Source: Paraburkholderia acidisoli
GTDB taxonomy: Bacteria; Pseudomonadota; Gammaproteobacteria; Burkholderiales; Burkholderiaceae
Direction of reading: 5' to 3'
Length of the DNA stretch: 64,000 bases
Assembly: GCF_009789675.1 (NCBI RefSeq)
Contig: NZ_CP046913.1
Location: 2,356,001-2,420,000 of the forward strand
Positions 1 through 9,434 of this stretch are shown here, one piece after another. How positions within the stretch are numbered: the first letter of the stretch is position 1; each line of letters begins with the position of its first letter. Below the pieces are notes generated by a model. That model saw only the letters and a program-made list of their open reading frames with translations. It made no database searches and had not been told where the DNA came from. The translations under genes and the position numbers were made by a program.

Positions 1-467
1 CGCGGGTCGAGACCGTTGAGCGTGACCGCGTCGAGCGTGGCGATGCCGCCGTTGGACACCGAACTCGCGACACGCGACACCGTGCCGTTCGAGCCTTGCG
101 GCGTCACGCCCGTGTCGGGCACCAGCGCGGGCGCCACGGTGGGCGTTTCGCCGGCATCGGCATTGTTGCCATTGCTGGCGAGCGGTTCGTTGTCCGGCGT
201 GCTGGGCGGCGCGAGCGACGGCAGCGGATTGCCTTGCAGCAGGCGTGCCGGGCCGGCCTGCACGGCAGCCGAAACGAAGGGCATCATGCGCGCCGCGAGC
301 GTGCCGCGCCACGTGGGCAGCAGCCAGATGGCGAGCGCGAGCAGAACGGCACAACCGCCGACGATGCTGAACAGGTGATGACTCAGGCGGGTGCCACGAC
401 GTAGCAGCGCACGGAGGCCAAGAGCGACACGCTCATCGGCACGCCACCACGATAACCAGGTATTCAT
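1..467 (-). CDS. Membrane-anchored protein, N-terminal part only (possible lytic transglycosylase)
   Basis: The reading frame opens at an ATG (467-465) and runs off the window edge without a stop, so only about 155 residues are visible. The protein starts MNTWLSWWRADERVALG, has one hydrophobic segment at about residues 38-53, and continues as an Ala/Pro/Ser/Thr-rich linker. This is the layout of a single-pass inner-membrane anchor followed by a periplasmic domain outside the window. In Burkholderia relatives I recall an SLT-type lytic transglycosylase divergent from ubiD, but no catalytic domain is visible here, so that identity is only a guess. It is transcribed away from ubiD, and promoter-like boxes lie at 801-844. 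Confidence 0.6.
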   Translation of the reverse strand, partial: MNTWLSWWRADERVALGLRALLRRGTRLSHHLFSIVGGCAVLLALAIWLLPTWRGTLAARMMPFVSAAVQAGPARLLQGNPLPSLAPPSTPDNEPLASNGNNADAGETPTVAPALVPDTGVTPQGSNGTVSRVASSVSNGGIATLDAVTLNGLDP

Positions 468-800
468 CTACAGATCTCCCCATGTTGCATGACCCGGCAG
501 CGGAGTCGGCGCGAGGCTGACGGCCGAAGCAGGATCAAGACATCGCGCGCCCTGGCTGGTGCGGCTGCGACGTCGGGAAAACGGCAAAGTGCGCCGTGGG
601 TGGAGCTTCCAAGGCAACCGAGGCGCGCTGTGGGCGCGCGCGGAAGCTCTCACGCGAACAGCCAGCGCGATGGGCGCTGGCGAGGACAACCAATCTAAAC
701 CGAACAAAGCCGTGCAGGGAGTCGGCTAAACGGCGACGCGTTGCGTCTGAAGGACCGGGAAGTGGTTAAAAATTTCAAGCCCTGCAACCAGTGTGGACGG

Positions 801-844
801 ATTCTAGCAGCGTTTTATAGATCGTCAATACTATAGAATGTCAA
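801..844 (-). promoter_or_regulatory. Tandem sigma-70-like promoters for the leftward gene
   Basis: An AT-rich block stands out from the GC-rich surroundings. On the minus strand it contains TTGACA (844-839) with TATAAA (819-814) at a 19-bp spacing, and TTGACG (828-823) with TAGAAT (806-801) at 16 bp. Both point at the gene starting at 467, leaving a long leader of over 300 nt. I see no gene in 468-1156; besides these boxes that stretch holds the inverted repeat at 1068-1133. Confidence 0.4.
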
Positions 845-1067
845 AGTTATAACTATTTGTAATGATAAACGGCGTTCAACTCGTGGAGATCCACGCGCCA
901 AGCGCGTCTTCAGACAGTTATGCGATTCGGCTGACGGCGTGCGTCAGCCAACACAGGTAAAATCGACAATCGTGTAATGCGCTGAAGAATCCGCCTCGAC
1001 GCGACGCCGGTGCGTGATAGCAGGTGCCGTGCCGCGTTTGCGACCTATTTGTGACTTGATTGCCAAA

Positions 1068-1133
1068 TGTCTTATTCGCAAAGTTAATGGCCCGCGCTGA
1101 TTATTAGGGTTTGAATCTAATTCGAATAAGACA
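1068..1133. repeat. Inverted repeat upstream of ubiD
   Basis: TGTCTTATTCG (1068-1078) and its exact reverse complement CGAATAAGACA (1123-1133) flank 44 bp, and the right arm ends 23 bp before the ubiD start codon. It could be an operator pair or a leader hairpin; nothing shows which. Confidence 0.5.
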
Positions 1134-1156
1134 CTCGATCCAACTCGCCACTCCCA

Positions 1157-2737
1157 ATGAAATATAAAGATCTGCGCGACTTCGTCGGTCGCCTGGAGAC
1201 GCTCGGCGAATTGCGCCGCGTCCCGCAAGCCGTCTCCCCGGTTCTGGAAATGACCGAGCTTTGCGATCGCGTCTTGCGCGCGGGCGGCCCGGCCCTGCTG
1301 TTCGAGAACCGCGCCACGCATGCGTTTCCGGTGCTCGGCAATCTGTTCGGCACACCTCGGCGTGTGGCGCTCGGCATGGGTATCGACGCGAACGTTGGCA
1401 AACCGGGCGACGACGCCAACGGTGCGGCGCTCGAGTCGCTGCGCGACGTGGGCCGTCTGCTGTCGGCGCTCAAGGAACCCGAACCGCCGCGCGGCTTGAA
1501 GGATGCGGGCAAGCTGTTCACGCTCGCCAAAGCCGTTTGGGATATGGCACCCAAAACGGTGAGCGCCCCGCCTTGCCAGGAGATCGTCTGGGAAGGCGAC
1601 GATGTCGACCTCGCAAAATTGCCGATTCAGACCTGCTGGCCCGGCGACGCCGGACCGCTTGTGACATGGGGTTTGACCGTCACGCGCGGCCCGAACAAGA
1701 GCCGCCAAAATCTCGGCATTTACCGCCAGCAGCTCATCGGCCGTAACAAACTCATCATGCGCTGGCTCGCGCATCGCGGCGGCGCGCTCGATTTTCGCGA
1801 GTTCGCGCTGCGTAATCCAGGCAAGCCGTACCCGGTGGCCGTGGTGCTCGGCGCCGATCCGGCCACCATTCTCGGCGCCGTCACGCCGGTGCCGGACACG
1901 CTCTCCGAATACCAGTTCGCGGGCCTGCTGCGCGGCAGCCGCACGGAACTCGCAAAGTGCATCACGCCCGGCGTGGATACCTTGCAGGTGCCCGCGCGCG
2001 CCGAGATCGTGCTCGAAGGCTTCATCTATCCGCAGGACGGCGCGCCCGGTCCAGCGCCCGCGGGTGCGCCGCCGCGCCCGGCGAAAGGCGCGAGCGCGGC
2101 GTACGAACACGCGCTCGAAGGCCCGTACGGCGATCACACCGGCTATTACAACGAGCAGGAGTGGTTTCCCGTGTTCACGGTCGAGCGCATCACCCTGCGC
2201 CGCGACGCCATCTATCACTCGACCTATACCGGCAAGCCGCCCGACGAACCGGCCGTGCTCGGCGTCGCGCTCAACGAAGTGTTCGTGCCGCTGCTGCAAA
2301 AGCAGTTTCCCGAGATCACCGACTTCTATCTGCCGCCCGAAGGTTGCAGCTATCGCATGGCGATCGTGCAGATGAAGAAGAGCTATCCGGGCCACGCGAA
2401 GCGCGTGATGTTCGGTGTGTGGAGCTTCCTGCGCCAGTTCATGTATACGAAGTTCATTGTGGTCGTGGACGACGACGTCAACATCCGCGACTGGAAGGAA
2501 GTGATCTGGGCGATCACCACGCGTATCGATCCCGCGCGCGACACCGTGCTGGTCGAGAACACGCCCATCGACTATCTGGATTTCGCCTCGCCCGTGGCGG
2601 GACTCGGTTCGAAGATGGGACTCGACGCGACCAACAAGTGGCCGGGCGAAACGGACCGCGAATGGGGCCGCGCGATCGAGATGTCGGCCGACGTGAAAAC
2701 GCGCGTCGACCGGCTTTACGACGAACTCGGCTTTTAA
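1157..2737 (+). CDS. ubiD: UbiD family decarboxylase (4-hydroxy-3-polyprenylbenzoate decarboxylase)
   Basis: This gene encodes 526 residues, close to the usual length of UbiD. The family removes the carboxyl group of 4-hydroxy-3-polyprenylbenzoate in ubiquinone synthesis, using prenylated FMN supplied by UbiX. Family features include the N-terminal segment [22 protein letters not shown], split here as [10 protein letters not shown] and [10 protein letters not shown], the central substrate region around NLGIYRQQ and RWLAHRGGA, and the metal/prFMN region near [21 protein letters not shown] (read as [10 protein letters not shown] then STYTG). An insertion rich in Ala and Pro lies near residues 295-315. 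It stands alone on the plus strand; ubiX is not in the window. The ATG at 1157 gives the canonical N-terminus. Confidence 0.95.
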   Translation: MKYKDLRDFVGRLETLGELRRVPQAVSPVLEMTELCDRVLRAGGPALLFENRATHAFPVLGNLFGTPRRVALGMGIDANVGKPGDDANGAALESLRDVGRLLSALKEPEPPRGLKDAGKLFTLAKAVWDMAPKTVSAPPCQEIVWEGDDVDLAKLPIQTCWPGDAGPLVTWGLTVTRGPNKSRQNLGIYRQQLIGRNKLIMRWLAHRGGALDFREFALRNPGKPYPVAVVLGADPATILGAVTPVPDTLSEYQFAGLLRGSRTELAKCITPGVDTLQVPARAEIVLEGFIYPQDGAPGPAPAGAPPRPAKGASAAYEHALEGPYGDHTGYYNEQEWFPVFTVERITLRRDAIYHSTYTGKPPDEPAVLGVALNEVFVPLLQKQFPEITDFYLPPEGCSYRMAIVQMKKSYPGHAKRVMFGVWSFLRQFMYTKFIVVVDDDVNIRDWKEVIWAITTRIDPARDTVLVENTPIDYLDFASPVAGLGSKMGLDATNKWPGETDREWGRAIEMSADVKTRVDRLYDELGF

Positions 2738-2907
2738 TCGACGAACGGCGCGCTGGGCGCGGCGCCCTGCCCCGGCGCGGTCAATTTCGCCAGCACCCGG
2801 CTACCCATCCGGCTGAAGATTCGGTTCCGGGCGCGGCGCCTCCCTGTCATGGCAGGCGGGCGCCGCGCCGATAACGCTCAGCCGGCCTTCGCTTTCATCC
2901 CGTATCG

Positions 2908-3576
2908 ATGCCTCACGTTTCCCTGCTGTCCGACGGCTTTTTCCTGTCGCTCTCGCTGTGCCTCGACATCGGTCTCGTCAATGTGGCGATCCTCTCGCTC
3001 ACGCTCACGCACGGCTTCCGGCCGGGCTTCTGGCTCGGCCTCGGTTCGTGTTTCGGCGATCTGATCTATGCGGCGCTCGCGCTCGCGGGCATGGCCGCAC
3101 TGCTGCAATTCTCCGCGGTGCGCTGGATCGTCTGGATCGGTGGATCGGCGCTCTTGTTGCTGCTCACCGTGAAGATGGCGCGCGAAGCGCTGAACCCGGC
3201 CGCCGCGCCGCCCGTGGCCGGCGACGCCGATAACACCGCGCCGTTGCCGCGACCCTGGCGCAGCTTCGTGCGCGGCGTCGTGCTCGCGCTCTCTTCGCCG
3301 AGCGCGATTCTGTGGTTCGCGGCCGTGGGCGGCGCGTTGATCGCGAAGTCGGGGGCCACGAGCGCGGCTGCGGCGGCGCTGTTTCTGATCGGCTTTTTCG
3401 CGGGCGGACTCGGCTGGACGTTGTTCCTCTGCGGCCTCGCGAGTCACGGCCGCAAGCGCGCGGGCGCCGGCTTGCTGCGCGTGTGCCACGTATTTTCGGC
3501 GCTGCTGTTCGCCTATTTTTCGTACAGCGTGATCGTGCAGGGTTACCACGATCTGCTTCTGCCACGCGCGACCTGA
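2908..3576 (+). CDS. LysE family translocator
   Basis: This is a 222-residue integral membrane protein with about six hydrophobic segments, the size and layout of LysE/RhtB exporters, which move amino acids or related small metabolites out of the cell. The N-terminus (SDGFFLSLSLCLDIGLVNVAILS) resembles the LysE first helix with its conserved small and polar residues, and FWLGLGSCFGDLIYAALA matches the family's Gly-rich second segment. The substrate cannot be told from sequence. It lies 170 nt after ubiD in the same direction and may be expressed separately. A strong hairpin terminator follows at 3625-3667. Confidence 0.85.
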   Translation: MPHVSLLSDGFFLSLSLCLDIGLVNVAILSLTLTHGFRPGFWLGLGSCFGDLIYAALALAGMAALLQFSAVRWIVWIGGSALLLLLTVKMAREALNPAAAPPVAGDADNTAPLPRPWRSFVRGVVLALSSPSAILWFAAVGGALIAKSGATSAAAAALFLIGFFAGGLGWTLFLCGLASHGRKRAGAGLLRVCHVFSALLFAYFSYSVIVQGYHDLLLPRAT

Positions 3577-3624
3577 ACACTCAACACGCGGATTGCGGCG
3601 CGCGCATAGCAAACACGGCGCAAC

Positions 3625-3667
3625 AAAACGGCGCAACGCGGCGTCAGCCGGCGTTGCGCCGTTTTTT
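3625..3667. terminator. Bidirectional intrinsic terminator
   Basis: A perfect 15-bp stem pairs 3625-3639 (AAAACGGCGCAACGC) with 3651-3665, with an 11-nt loop and T6 on the plus strand. It lies between convergent genes: the LysE-type gene and the exported-protein gene that ends at 3728. Confidence 0.9.
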
Positions 3668-3727
3668 CCCGGCTTCCGACGATGTCAGCGGGCCACGAAG
3701 CCGTCGCGCGCCATCGCCCGAACTCGA

Positions 3728-4036
3728 TCAGCGACGATAGTAACCACGGCCATAGCCATGGTAGTAACCGTGATGCCAGTACGGGTGGCCGTAGTAACCA
3801 TAGCCACCGTAACCGCCCACCACGACAGCCGGCGGCGGAGCGTAGACAACCGGCGGCGGGGGCGGCGCGTACACCACGGGCGGCGGCGGCGGAGCGTAGA
3901 CCGGCGCGGCATAGACGGGATAAGCCGGCGCGACCGGCACACCAATGCCGATACCCACCGAAACGTGCGCCTGAGCCGCGCTGACAAACCCCACACCCAG
4001 CGCAGCGGCAACGATGAACGAAACGGTCTTTTTCAC
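3728..4036 (-). CDS. Small exported Pro/Gly/Tyr-rich protein
   Basis: The 102-residue product begins with a signal peptide (Lys-Lys, then a hydrophobic core, then AAQAHV). It continues with VAPAYPVYAAPVYAPPPPP-type repeats, a Gly/Tyr/His-rich tail and a terminal RGYYRR. I choose the GTG at 4036 because AGGAGAAG lies just upstream and the signal peptide starts there; in-frame ATGs further upstream would add a non-hydrophobic extension. Such low-complexity envelope proteins are common in Burkholderia and have no assigned function. It converges on the terminator at 3625-3667. Confidence 0.75.
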   Translation of the reverse strand: MKKTVSFIVAAALGVGFVSAAQAHVSVGIGIGVPVAPAYPVYAAPVYAPPPPPVVYAPPPPPVVYAPPPAVVVGGYGGYGYYGHPYWHHGYYHGYGRGYYRR

Positions 4037-4545
4037 TTCTCTTCTCCTGGCGGCCGACAGCGGCACGCTCATGTAACGGGCACAGCCCACGCATTCAATG
4101 TATAGAAAACAGGGGCTGGCAACCGTAGCCATTTGTTTCGAATTGCAATCCCATTTGCGGGTTGCCTGGCGCCGGATCAAGGCTCGCGGAAAAATCGGGC
4201 GTCCGGAAAGGCCGTAAAAGCGCCGCATCAAGGCACGCTTGGGCGAACGGACGTGCGAACTGTCGTAATTACCGACTCGCACGCAAAAATCCGCCGGTTT
4301 TCCGGAAATGTTTGATTACAAATTGGTTGGAAAAACCGCGCGTGGTAAGGCTCGGCCCGGCTCGCTTTGCAGGGTTTCGTCCGCCAGGCAGCGGTCTGGA
4401 AGCGACGAAGCCCGATCGTCGGACCGGGCTTCGGAGTGCATCGGCGGCGGAATGCGTCGGCCATCAGCCATTGGCTACGCTGGCAATCGGCAACAAAATC
4501 GGCAACACCCCACGGCAGTTTCCTGCACGTATGACGGCGCTATCG
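4037..4545. other. Intergenic stretch with one hairpin
   Basis: I see no convincing gene here. The only clear structure is a 9-bp stem, CGAAGCCCG (4406-4414) with CGGGCTTCG (4425-4433), with no T-tract on either strand. It could mark the end of the small minus-strand gene at 4546-4707. Confidence 0.4.
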
Positions 4546-4707
4546 CTAGCCGACCTTCACATAGGCGAACTCGCGCGTAACGCTCGGCGGCACATAGGCG
4601 ACGCTGATCCGTACCCGCGGCGAGAGACGCTTCTTTTGATCCCACCAGCGGCGGCGTTGAACGGGCGTAAGGAAACGCAGATGCTTTCGGTAAGCGAAGA
4701 TGCTCAT
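4546..4707 (-). CDS. Small basic hypothetical protein (53 aa)
   Basis: The protein begins MSIFAYRKHLRFLTPVQRRR and is Arg/Lys/Trp-rich. The ATG at 4707 is preceded by GGGGAG at good spacing, better than the upstream in-frame start. I do not recognise a family. Support is the ribosome binding site and a plausible composition only. The following 4708-5339 is otherwise empty apart from shadow frames. Confidence 0.4.
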   Translation of the reverse strand: MSIFAYRKHLRFLTPVQRRRWWDQKKRLSPRVRISVAYVPPSVTREFAYVKVG

Positions 4708-5339
4708 GGTGAACTCCCCGAATCGGACTACCGACAGGAACAAACCCAGGTGCACGACTGCAACAACGAAACCGAAACGATGCGAAGTATTGTGCTCAGA
4801 TTATGGGATAACGGCGATGCCGTGTTGCGTGATAGCCGCACGGTTATCTCATAAGCGCGCCATGCTGTTCGTCGTGGCCGCGCCGTGCTGGGTTCGGACT
4901 CGGGCGCCTTCGTGCGCCTGTTTGCTAACCCGCATATCGCGTGCCGCGTACCGTCCCGCTTTGTTGCGCGCCGGGTTCGGCGGCGCGCGAAGCCATGCTT
5001 CCGCCACCGTTCGCGCCTGTCCTGCCGTCGACGAATGCGCCGTTCTTCGTCCGCGATCGTCGATGCGATGCGCGGCGATGCGTTCGGAAGCCGTTCAACA
5101 CGCTGTCGAACCCACTGTAACCCGGTGCGGAAAAACCTGATTCGAGTCGGAGCTTTCTTATTCTTCACAAGAAATTCGCCTACGATGACATCGGCAGCCC
5201 GCTGCCCCGCCGCGCCGAACGTGGGGCGCCGCGCACCCGCACCGATCGCGGATACTGGCGGGGCGTAAGCCGTGGTAATGTGGCGACGGCGCGATGCCAC
5301 ACGCCGCGCGCCAGGCGGATTCATCGACGAGAACGCACA
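4708..5339. other. Intergenic stretch without recognisable gene
   Basis: Several long open frames cross this GC-rich stretch on both strands, but they are Arg/Ala-rich, lack ribosome binding sites and resemble no family. I see no hairpin terminator or tRNA. It presumably includes the promoter of the EthD-domain gene at 5340. Confidence 0.4.
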
Positions 5340-5660
5340 ATGATCAAGGTCAGCATCCTCTATCCGTATCGCGAAAACGGGCGCTTCGACACCGAGTACT
5401 ACTGCACGCACCACATGCCGCTCGCGGCGAAGCTCTTCGGCAGCGCGCTCAAGGGCTGGTCGGTCGACATCGGCGTCAATGCGGGGCCGCCGGGCTCGCC
5501 GCCGCCTTACGTCGCGGTCGGACACTTCCTGTTCGAGACGATGGACGCGTTCTACGCGGCGTTCCAGCCGCACGCCGACACGCTGCTCGACGATATTCCC
5601 AATTACACCGACGGCGGAAACGGCCGCATCCTGATCAGCGAGATCAAGGTGTCGGTCTGA
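5340..5660 (+). CDS. EthD domain-containing protein
   Basis: The product is a 106-residue protein of the EthD / dimeric alpha-beta barrel class. Visible features are the N-terminal strand IKVSILYPY, the FDTEYYCTHHMPLAAKLFG motif typical of EthD proteins (the His-Met-Pro turn) and the C-terminal strand GRILISEIKV. EthD was named from an ether-degradation operon in actinobacteria; most members are small proteins of unknown catalytic role. The ATG at 5340 follows GAGAACG. The gene stands alone, 131 nt before yggT. Confidence 0.85.
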   Translation: MIKVSILYPYRENGRFDTEYYCTHHMPLAAKLFGSALKGWSVDIGVNAGPPGSPPPYVAVGHFLFETMDAFYAAFQPHADTLLDDIPNYTDGGNGRILISEIKVSV

Positions 5661-5791
5661 TATTCCACGCGGTATGTCGTCCGGACGGAACGGGGCCGTA
5701 CGAACGACGACAGCGCGACACGCCACCTCCTGCACGGAACGCGTTGCGCTGAATCCATCCGGCTACCCAACACACGAAGGAAACAACACCG

Positions 5792-6355
5792 ATGTTCGGC
5801 GATATCGCCCGCTTTCTGCTCAATACGGTCTTCACGCTGTTCGGCGCGGCGCTGCTGCTGCGCGCCTGGCTGCAATACGTGCGCGTGCCGCCGTACAACC
5901 CGGTGACCCATGCGATCCAGCAGGTCACCAACTGGCTCGTGCTGCCGCTGCGGCACATCGTTCCCGGCACGCGCGGCGTGGACTGGGCGAGCGTGGTCGG
6001 GGCGTTGATCTCGGCCATCGTGTTCGTGCTGGCGATGGTGTGGCTCGCGGGCGTCGATCCGATCGGTCTGCTGCCCACGCTGCTGATCGTCGCGCTGCTC
6101 ACGCTGGTCAAGTGGGCGCTCAACCTGCTGATCTGGCTCACGATCCTGATGGCGCTGCTGTCGTGGCTCAATCCGCGCTCGCCCGCCATGCCGGCGCTGT
6201 TCCAGCTCACCGCGCCGTTCCTGAATCCGCTGCGCCGCATCCTGCCGAACCTGGGCGGCCTCGACCTCTCGCCGATCCTGCTGTTCGTGATCGTGCAGGT
6301 CCTGCTGATGGTGGTGACGCGCGTGGCGGTCTCGCTCACGCTGTTCGGGATTTGA
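5792..6355 (+). CDS. YggT family membrane protein
   Basis: A 187-residue integral membrane protein made of two copies of the YggT unit: a first set of helices (ARFLLNTVFTLFGAALLLRAW, then VTNWLVLPLRHIVPG) and a second (LNLLIWLTILMALLSWLNPRSP, then FLNPLRRILPNLGGLDLSP). The repeated pattern of an amphipathic segment followed by PLRRxxP is diagnostic. YggT proteins are inner-membrane proteins implicated in osmotic/ion tolerance and, in other bacteria, in divisome assembly; the role here is not evident. The start ATG follows GGAAACAACACC. Confidence 0.9.
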   Translation: MFGDIARFLLNTVFTLFGAALLLRAWLQYVRVPPYNPVTHAIQQVTNWLVLPLRHIVPGTRGVDWASVVGALISAIVFVLAMVWLAGVDPIGLLPTLLIVALLTLVKWALNLLIWLTILMALLSWLNPRSPAMPALFQLTAPFLNPLRRILPNLGGLDLSPILLFVIVQVLLMVVTRVAVSLTLFGI

Positions 6356-6408
6356 CCGGTTCGCGGCCCTGCTGCGCCTCGTGCGCGGACAGGGCCGCGC
6401 CGGCGTCA

Positions 6409-6438
6409 TTGCGCGGTGCGGCCGAAACCGCGTAAAAT
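6409..6438 (+). promoter_or_regulatory. Promoter of tRNA-Gly
   Basis: TTGCGC (6409-6414) and TAAAAT (6433-6438) are separated by 18 bp and lie 10 bp upstream of the mature tRNA, the usual tight spacing for a tRNA promoter. Confidence 0.6.
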
Positions 6439-6448
6439 AGCGCGCTCT

Positions 6449-6523
6449 GCGGGCGTCGTATAATGGCCATTACCTCAGCTTCCCAAGCTGATGACGTGGG
6501 TTCGATTCCCATCGCCCGCTCCA
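6449..6523 (+). tRNA. tRNA-Gly (anticodon CCC)
   Basis: The acceptor stem GCGGGCG pairs with CGCCCGC, followed by T and an encoded CCA. The anticodon arm is TCAGC / loop TTCCCAA / GCTGA, giving anticodon CCC, and the T arm is GTGGG-TTCGATT-CCCAT-like. The sequence is close to E. coli glyU. The 332 nt downstream (6524-6855) hold no gene or clear terminator that I can support. Confidence 0.97.
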
Positions 6524-6855
6524 CCCAGTCTCAAGTAGCCTGCATCGCGGCTTCTCGCGCGACTTCACATCGGTGACCGGCCTCGCTTCGAGGCATTCTG
6601 GCGCGCGCCCCGGCGTGGCTGAGCCGCCTTAGCCGGTTCGTGCCGCAAGACCGGAACTCCATCGTTGGCCTTCAGTATCACGGCGTCGAGTGTCGCCGGG
6701 TTTTCGCGTTGGCACGTTGGCGCGATTGCGTCCCTCGCAGCGGTCGTTGCATGCCGCGAGCCGGTTCCCCGATCTGTCATCCGCGCGACCGCGTACGCAT
6801 CCACACTGAGCACACTGAGCGGCTTGCCGCGCGCCCTTCGGCGCGTCAGTCAACG

Positions 6856-7080
6856 ATGGATCGATTCTTCATGTCCCGGCCGAGCGCGATCGCGTTGATC
6901 GTGAAATCGCGCAAGGCGCTCCTTGCCGATGCCAGCGAGCGCCTGCCCGCCGATGCCACGCGCCTGCACAACGCCGCCGAGCGGCTCCTGAGCGTGCTGC
7001 TCGACGTGCGCGCGGGCCGCGTCGACACGTTCGAGCTCACCGAGCCCACGCGCATGCATGTCGTGATTTCCGCCGACTGA
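6856..7080 (+). CDS. Small hypothetical protein (74 aa)
   Basis: The product begins MDRFFMSRPSAIALIVKSRK and ends TRMHVVISAD. It is mostly helical, Ala/Leu/Arg-rich, without a signal peptide or membrane segment. A second in-frame ATG lies at 6871. I recognise no family. It is supported by normal codon use and an uninterrupted frame, not by a strong ribosome binding site. Confidence 0.5.
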   Translation: MDRFFMSRPSAIALIVKSRKALLADASERLPADATRLHNAAERLLSVLLDVRAGRVDTFELTEPTRMHVVISAD

Positions 7081-7190
7081 CTTCCTACACCAAATTTCCG
7101 CCGATACCGACCGCGATACCGGCCGCGATCGCCCCGCGCGTGCGGCCGGCGTCACCCGCCCGCCGCGCGGCCAGACCGGCCATGACCCGC

Positions 7191-7199
7191 TGATATAAT
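7191..7199 (+). promoter_or_regulatory. Extended -10 promoter upstream of trmB
   Basis: TGATATAAT at 7191-7199 matches the extended -10 consensus (TGnTATAAT) exactly; no good -35 box is present. It would give trmB a leader of about 310 nt, which contains the decamer repeat at 7291-7340 and no gene. Confidence 0.5.
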
Positions 7200-7290
7200 G
7201 CGCGTCGACGCTGCACCGGCCGCGCCGTGCGAAATCGAGCCGCGCGAGGCGAACAGGAAGCTCGCTGTTATCGGCGAGCCCGCCCGCGGC

Positions 7291-7340
7291 AAACGGGCAA
7301 CACCGGGCAACGCCGGGCCACACCCGGCCACACCGGTCGT
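7291..7340. repeat. Decamer tandem repeat in the trmB leader
   Basis: Five degenerate 10-bp units follow one another: AAACGGGCAA, CACCGGGCAA, CGCCGGGCCA, CACCCGGCCA, CACCGGTCGT. The period equals one helical turn. The strand is extremely GC-rich here. Confidence 0.55.
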
Positions 7341-7515
7341 GGCCCTGGCGCGACATGCTCGCCGGCACGTTCGCCACGAAGCGCCGTCGCCGAAGGCCGC
7401 GCGCCTTGCGCCGATCGCCGATCCGGGCCCACTCGCGTGGCCCGCGCGCCGGCCCCGCGGCAAACCCCGTTATCGAGCGCCGCGACTTCCGCGGCTCTCA
7501 CCACCATCCGCGAAG

Positions 7516-8358
7516 ATGAATCACGATCCCAACGACGCAGTCCGTCCCGACTGCACGCCGTCCAACGACGCCCATGACGCCGCCGCGGACGCGGCCGCAC
7601 AAGCTGCACAAGCCGCCGCCCCGGCCGACGACATCATCGACGAGGCCATCGACGAGGCCAGCGACGAATCCGGCGCGGATGGCCTGCGCCATCGCCGCAT
7701 CCGCAGCTTCGTGACCCGCGCCGGCCGCGTCTCGACCGGCCAGCGCCGCGCCATGGACGAATTCGGCCCGCGCTTCGTCGTGCCCTACGCGCCGCAACCC
7801 GCCGACTGGAACGCGGTGTTCGGCCGTGAAGCGCCGCGCGTGCTGGAGATCGGTTTCGGCATGGGCGCGAGCACGGCCGAGATCGCCGCCTTGCGCCCGC
7901 AGGACGACTTTCTGGGCGTGGAGGTTCACGAGCCCGGCGTGGGCGCGTTGCTCAAGCTGATCGGCGAGCAGAACCTCACCAACATCCGCATCATCCAGCA
8001 CGACGCGGTGGAAGTGCTCGAGCACATGATCGCGCCCGCCAGCCTCGACGGCGTGCACATCTTCTTCCCCGATCCGTGGCACAAGGCGCGTCATCACAAG
8101 CGCCGCCTGATCCAGCCGAAGTTCGTCGCGCAACTCGTCGCGCATCTGAAGCCGGGCGCGTACCTGCATTGCGCGACCGACTGGCAGAACTACGCCGAGC
8201 AGATGCTCGAAGTGCTCAGCGCCGAGCCCGCGCTCGAAAACACGGCCGCCGACTACGCGCCGCGCCCCGACTATCGTCCCGTGACGAAGTTCGAGCGCCG
8301 CGGGCTGCGTCTCGGTCATGGCGTGTGGGATCTGGTGTTCCGCCGCCGCGCGGACTGA
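7516..8358 (+). CDS. trmB: tRNA (guanine-N7)-methyltransferase
   Basis: TrmB methylates N7 of G46 in the variable loop of many tRNAs with S-adenosylmethionine. The 280-residue product has the SAM-binding motif [10 protein letters not shown] at about residues 111-120 and the family signature [15 protein letters not shown] at about 178-192, followed by [14 protein letters not shown] and the C-terminal [17 protein letters not shown]. The first 60 residues are an Ala/Asp-rich acidic extension seen in Burkholderia homologues rather than in E. coli. I choose the ATG at 7516, preceded by a weak GCGAAG; an upstream in-frame ATG would translate the GC-rich leader and is unlikely. Confidence 0.93.
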   Translation: MNHDPNDAVRPDCTPSNDAHDAAADAAAQAAQAAAPADDIIDEAIDEASDESGADGLRHRRIRSFVTRAGRVSTGQRRAMDEFGPRFVVPYAPQPADWNAVFGREAPRVLEIGFGMGASTAEIAALRPQDDFLGVEVHEPGVGALLKLIGEQNLTNIRIIQHDAVEVLEHMIAPASLDGVHIFFPDPWHKARHHKRRLIQPKFVAQLVAHLKPGAYLHCATDWQNYAEQMLEVLSAEPALENTAADYAPRPDYRPVTKFERRGLRLGHGVWDLVFRRRAD

Positions 8359-8409
8359 GGCCCACCGCTCCGTCTGCGGCGCTCCGTCTTTCGAGCGGCG
8401 CGCAACAAA

Positions 8410-8439
8410 AAAACGGGCGCCGATATCGGCGCCCGTTTT
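8410..8439. terminator. Bidirectional terminator between trmB and uppP
   Basis: AAAACGGGCGCCGAT followed at once by its reverse complement forms a perfect 30-bp palindrome with A and T runs at its ends, lying between the convergent genes trmB and uppP. Confidence 0.9.
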
Positions 8440-8469
8440 GCGTTTGCAGCCCGCTTGATCGGCGTGCAA

Positions 8470-9366
8470 TCACTCGTCCCAGCCGAGGCCGCCGCCATAG
8501 CCGAACAGCAGGATCACGAGGCCGAACGCGATGCGATACCACGCGAACGCCGTGAAGTCGTGCGAGGCGACGAAGCGCAGCAACCAGCGCACGCAGGCGA
8601 ACGCGCTCACGAACGCGGCGATGAAACCCACGCCGAACAGCCCGAGCCAGTCGGCCGAGAGCGCGTGCCACGCCTTGTGCATCTCGTAGAGCGTGGCGCC
8701 GAAGATCACGGGAATCGCGAGAAAGAACGAGAACTCGGTGGCGACGCGCCGCTCGATACCGAACAGCATCCCGCCGATAATCGTCGAGCCCGAGCGCGAC
8801 ATGCCCGGAATCAGCGCGCAGCACTGGGCGAACCCCACCTTGAGCGCGTCGAGCGGCGTGATCTCGTCGAGCGAATTCACGCGCGCGGGGCGCGGTGCCT
8901 TCGCCTGAAGCTGGGCTTCAGCCTGGGCCTCGACCGGCGCGGCCGCGCGCGCCTTCGCGCCGCGACGCAAGCGCGCCTCGACCCAGAGGATGACGATACC
9001 GCCCGCCACGAGCGCGAACGCCACCGGCACCGGCGCGAACAGCACCGACTTGATCGCCTTCTCGAACAACAGGCCGAGCACGACGGCGGGGATCGTCGCG
9101 ACGATCACGTTGAGCGCGAAACGCCGCGCGTTGGCGCGTTTGGGCAGGCCGGTCACGACGTCGCCGATCTTGCGGCGGAACTCCCAGCACACGGCCAGGA
9201 TCGCGCCGAACTGGATCACCACGTCAAAAGTCTTGGCGAAGTCGCCCTCGAAGTTGAGCACGCTGCCCGCGACGATCAGATGGCCCGTGCTCGACACGGG
9301 CAGGAACTCCGTCAGCCCCTCGACGATGCCGAGAATCAAGGCCTTGCAGGTCAATAACCAGTCCAT
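8470..9366 (-). CDS. uppP: Undecaprenyl-diphosphatase
   Basis: UppP (BacA) dephosphorylates undecaprenyl diphosphate at the cytoplasmic membrane, recycling the lipid carrier for peptidoglycan and lipopolysaccharide; extra copies cause bacitracin resistance. The 298-residue protein shows the two conserved motifs: [19 protein letters not shown] near the N-terminus, and the [11 protein letters not shown] region in the second half. Multiple membrane segments surround them. A 45-residue Ala/Gln-rich insertion (about residues 133-175) separates the halves, longer than in E. coli. It is a single gene that converges on trmB. Confidence 0.95.
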   Translation of the reverse strand: MDWLLTCKALILGIVEGLTEFLPVSSTGHLIVAGSVLNFEGDFAKTFDVVIQFGAILAVCWEFRRKIGDVVTGLPKRANARRFALNVIVATIPAVVLGLLFEKAIKSVLFAPVPVAFALVAGGIVILWVEARLRRGAKARAAAPVEAQAEAQLQAKAPRPARVNSLDEITPLDALKVGFAQCCALIPGMSRSGSTIIGGMLFGIERRVATEFSFFLAIPVIFGATLYEMHKAWHALSADWLGLFGVGFIAAFVSAFACVRWLLRFVASHDFTAFAWYRIAFGLVILLFGYGGGLGWDE

Positions 9367-9434
9367 CCCTTTTCCTTGTGGTCGTAAGGACGCGCGCTGG
9401 AAGCGGTGGCGCGCGCCGGCGCGAAGTAGTCCGT

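Noticed and set aside
4728..5735. A 335-codon minus-strand frame
   Set aside because: It overlaps the EthD-domain gene and the intergenic stretch, is Arg-rich and resembles nothing.
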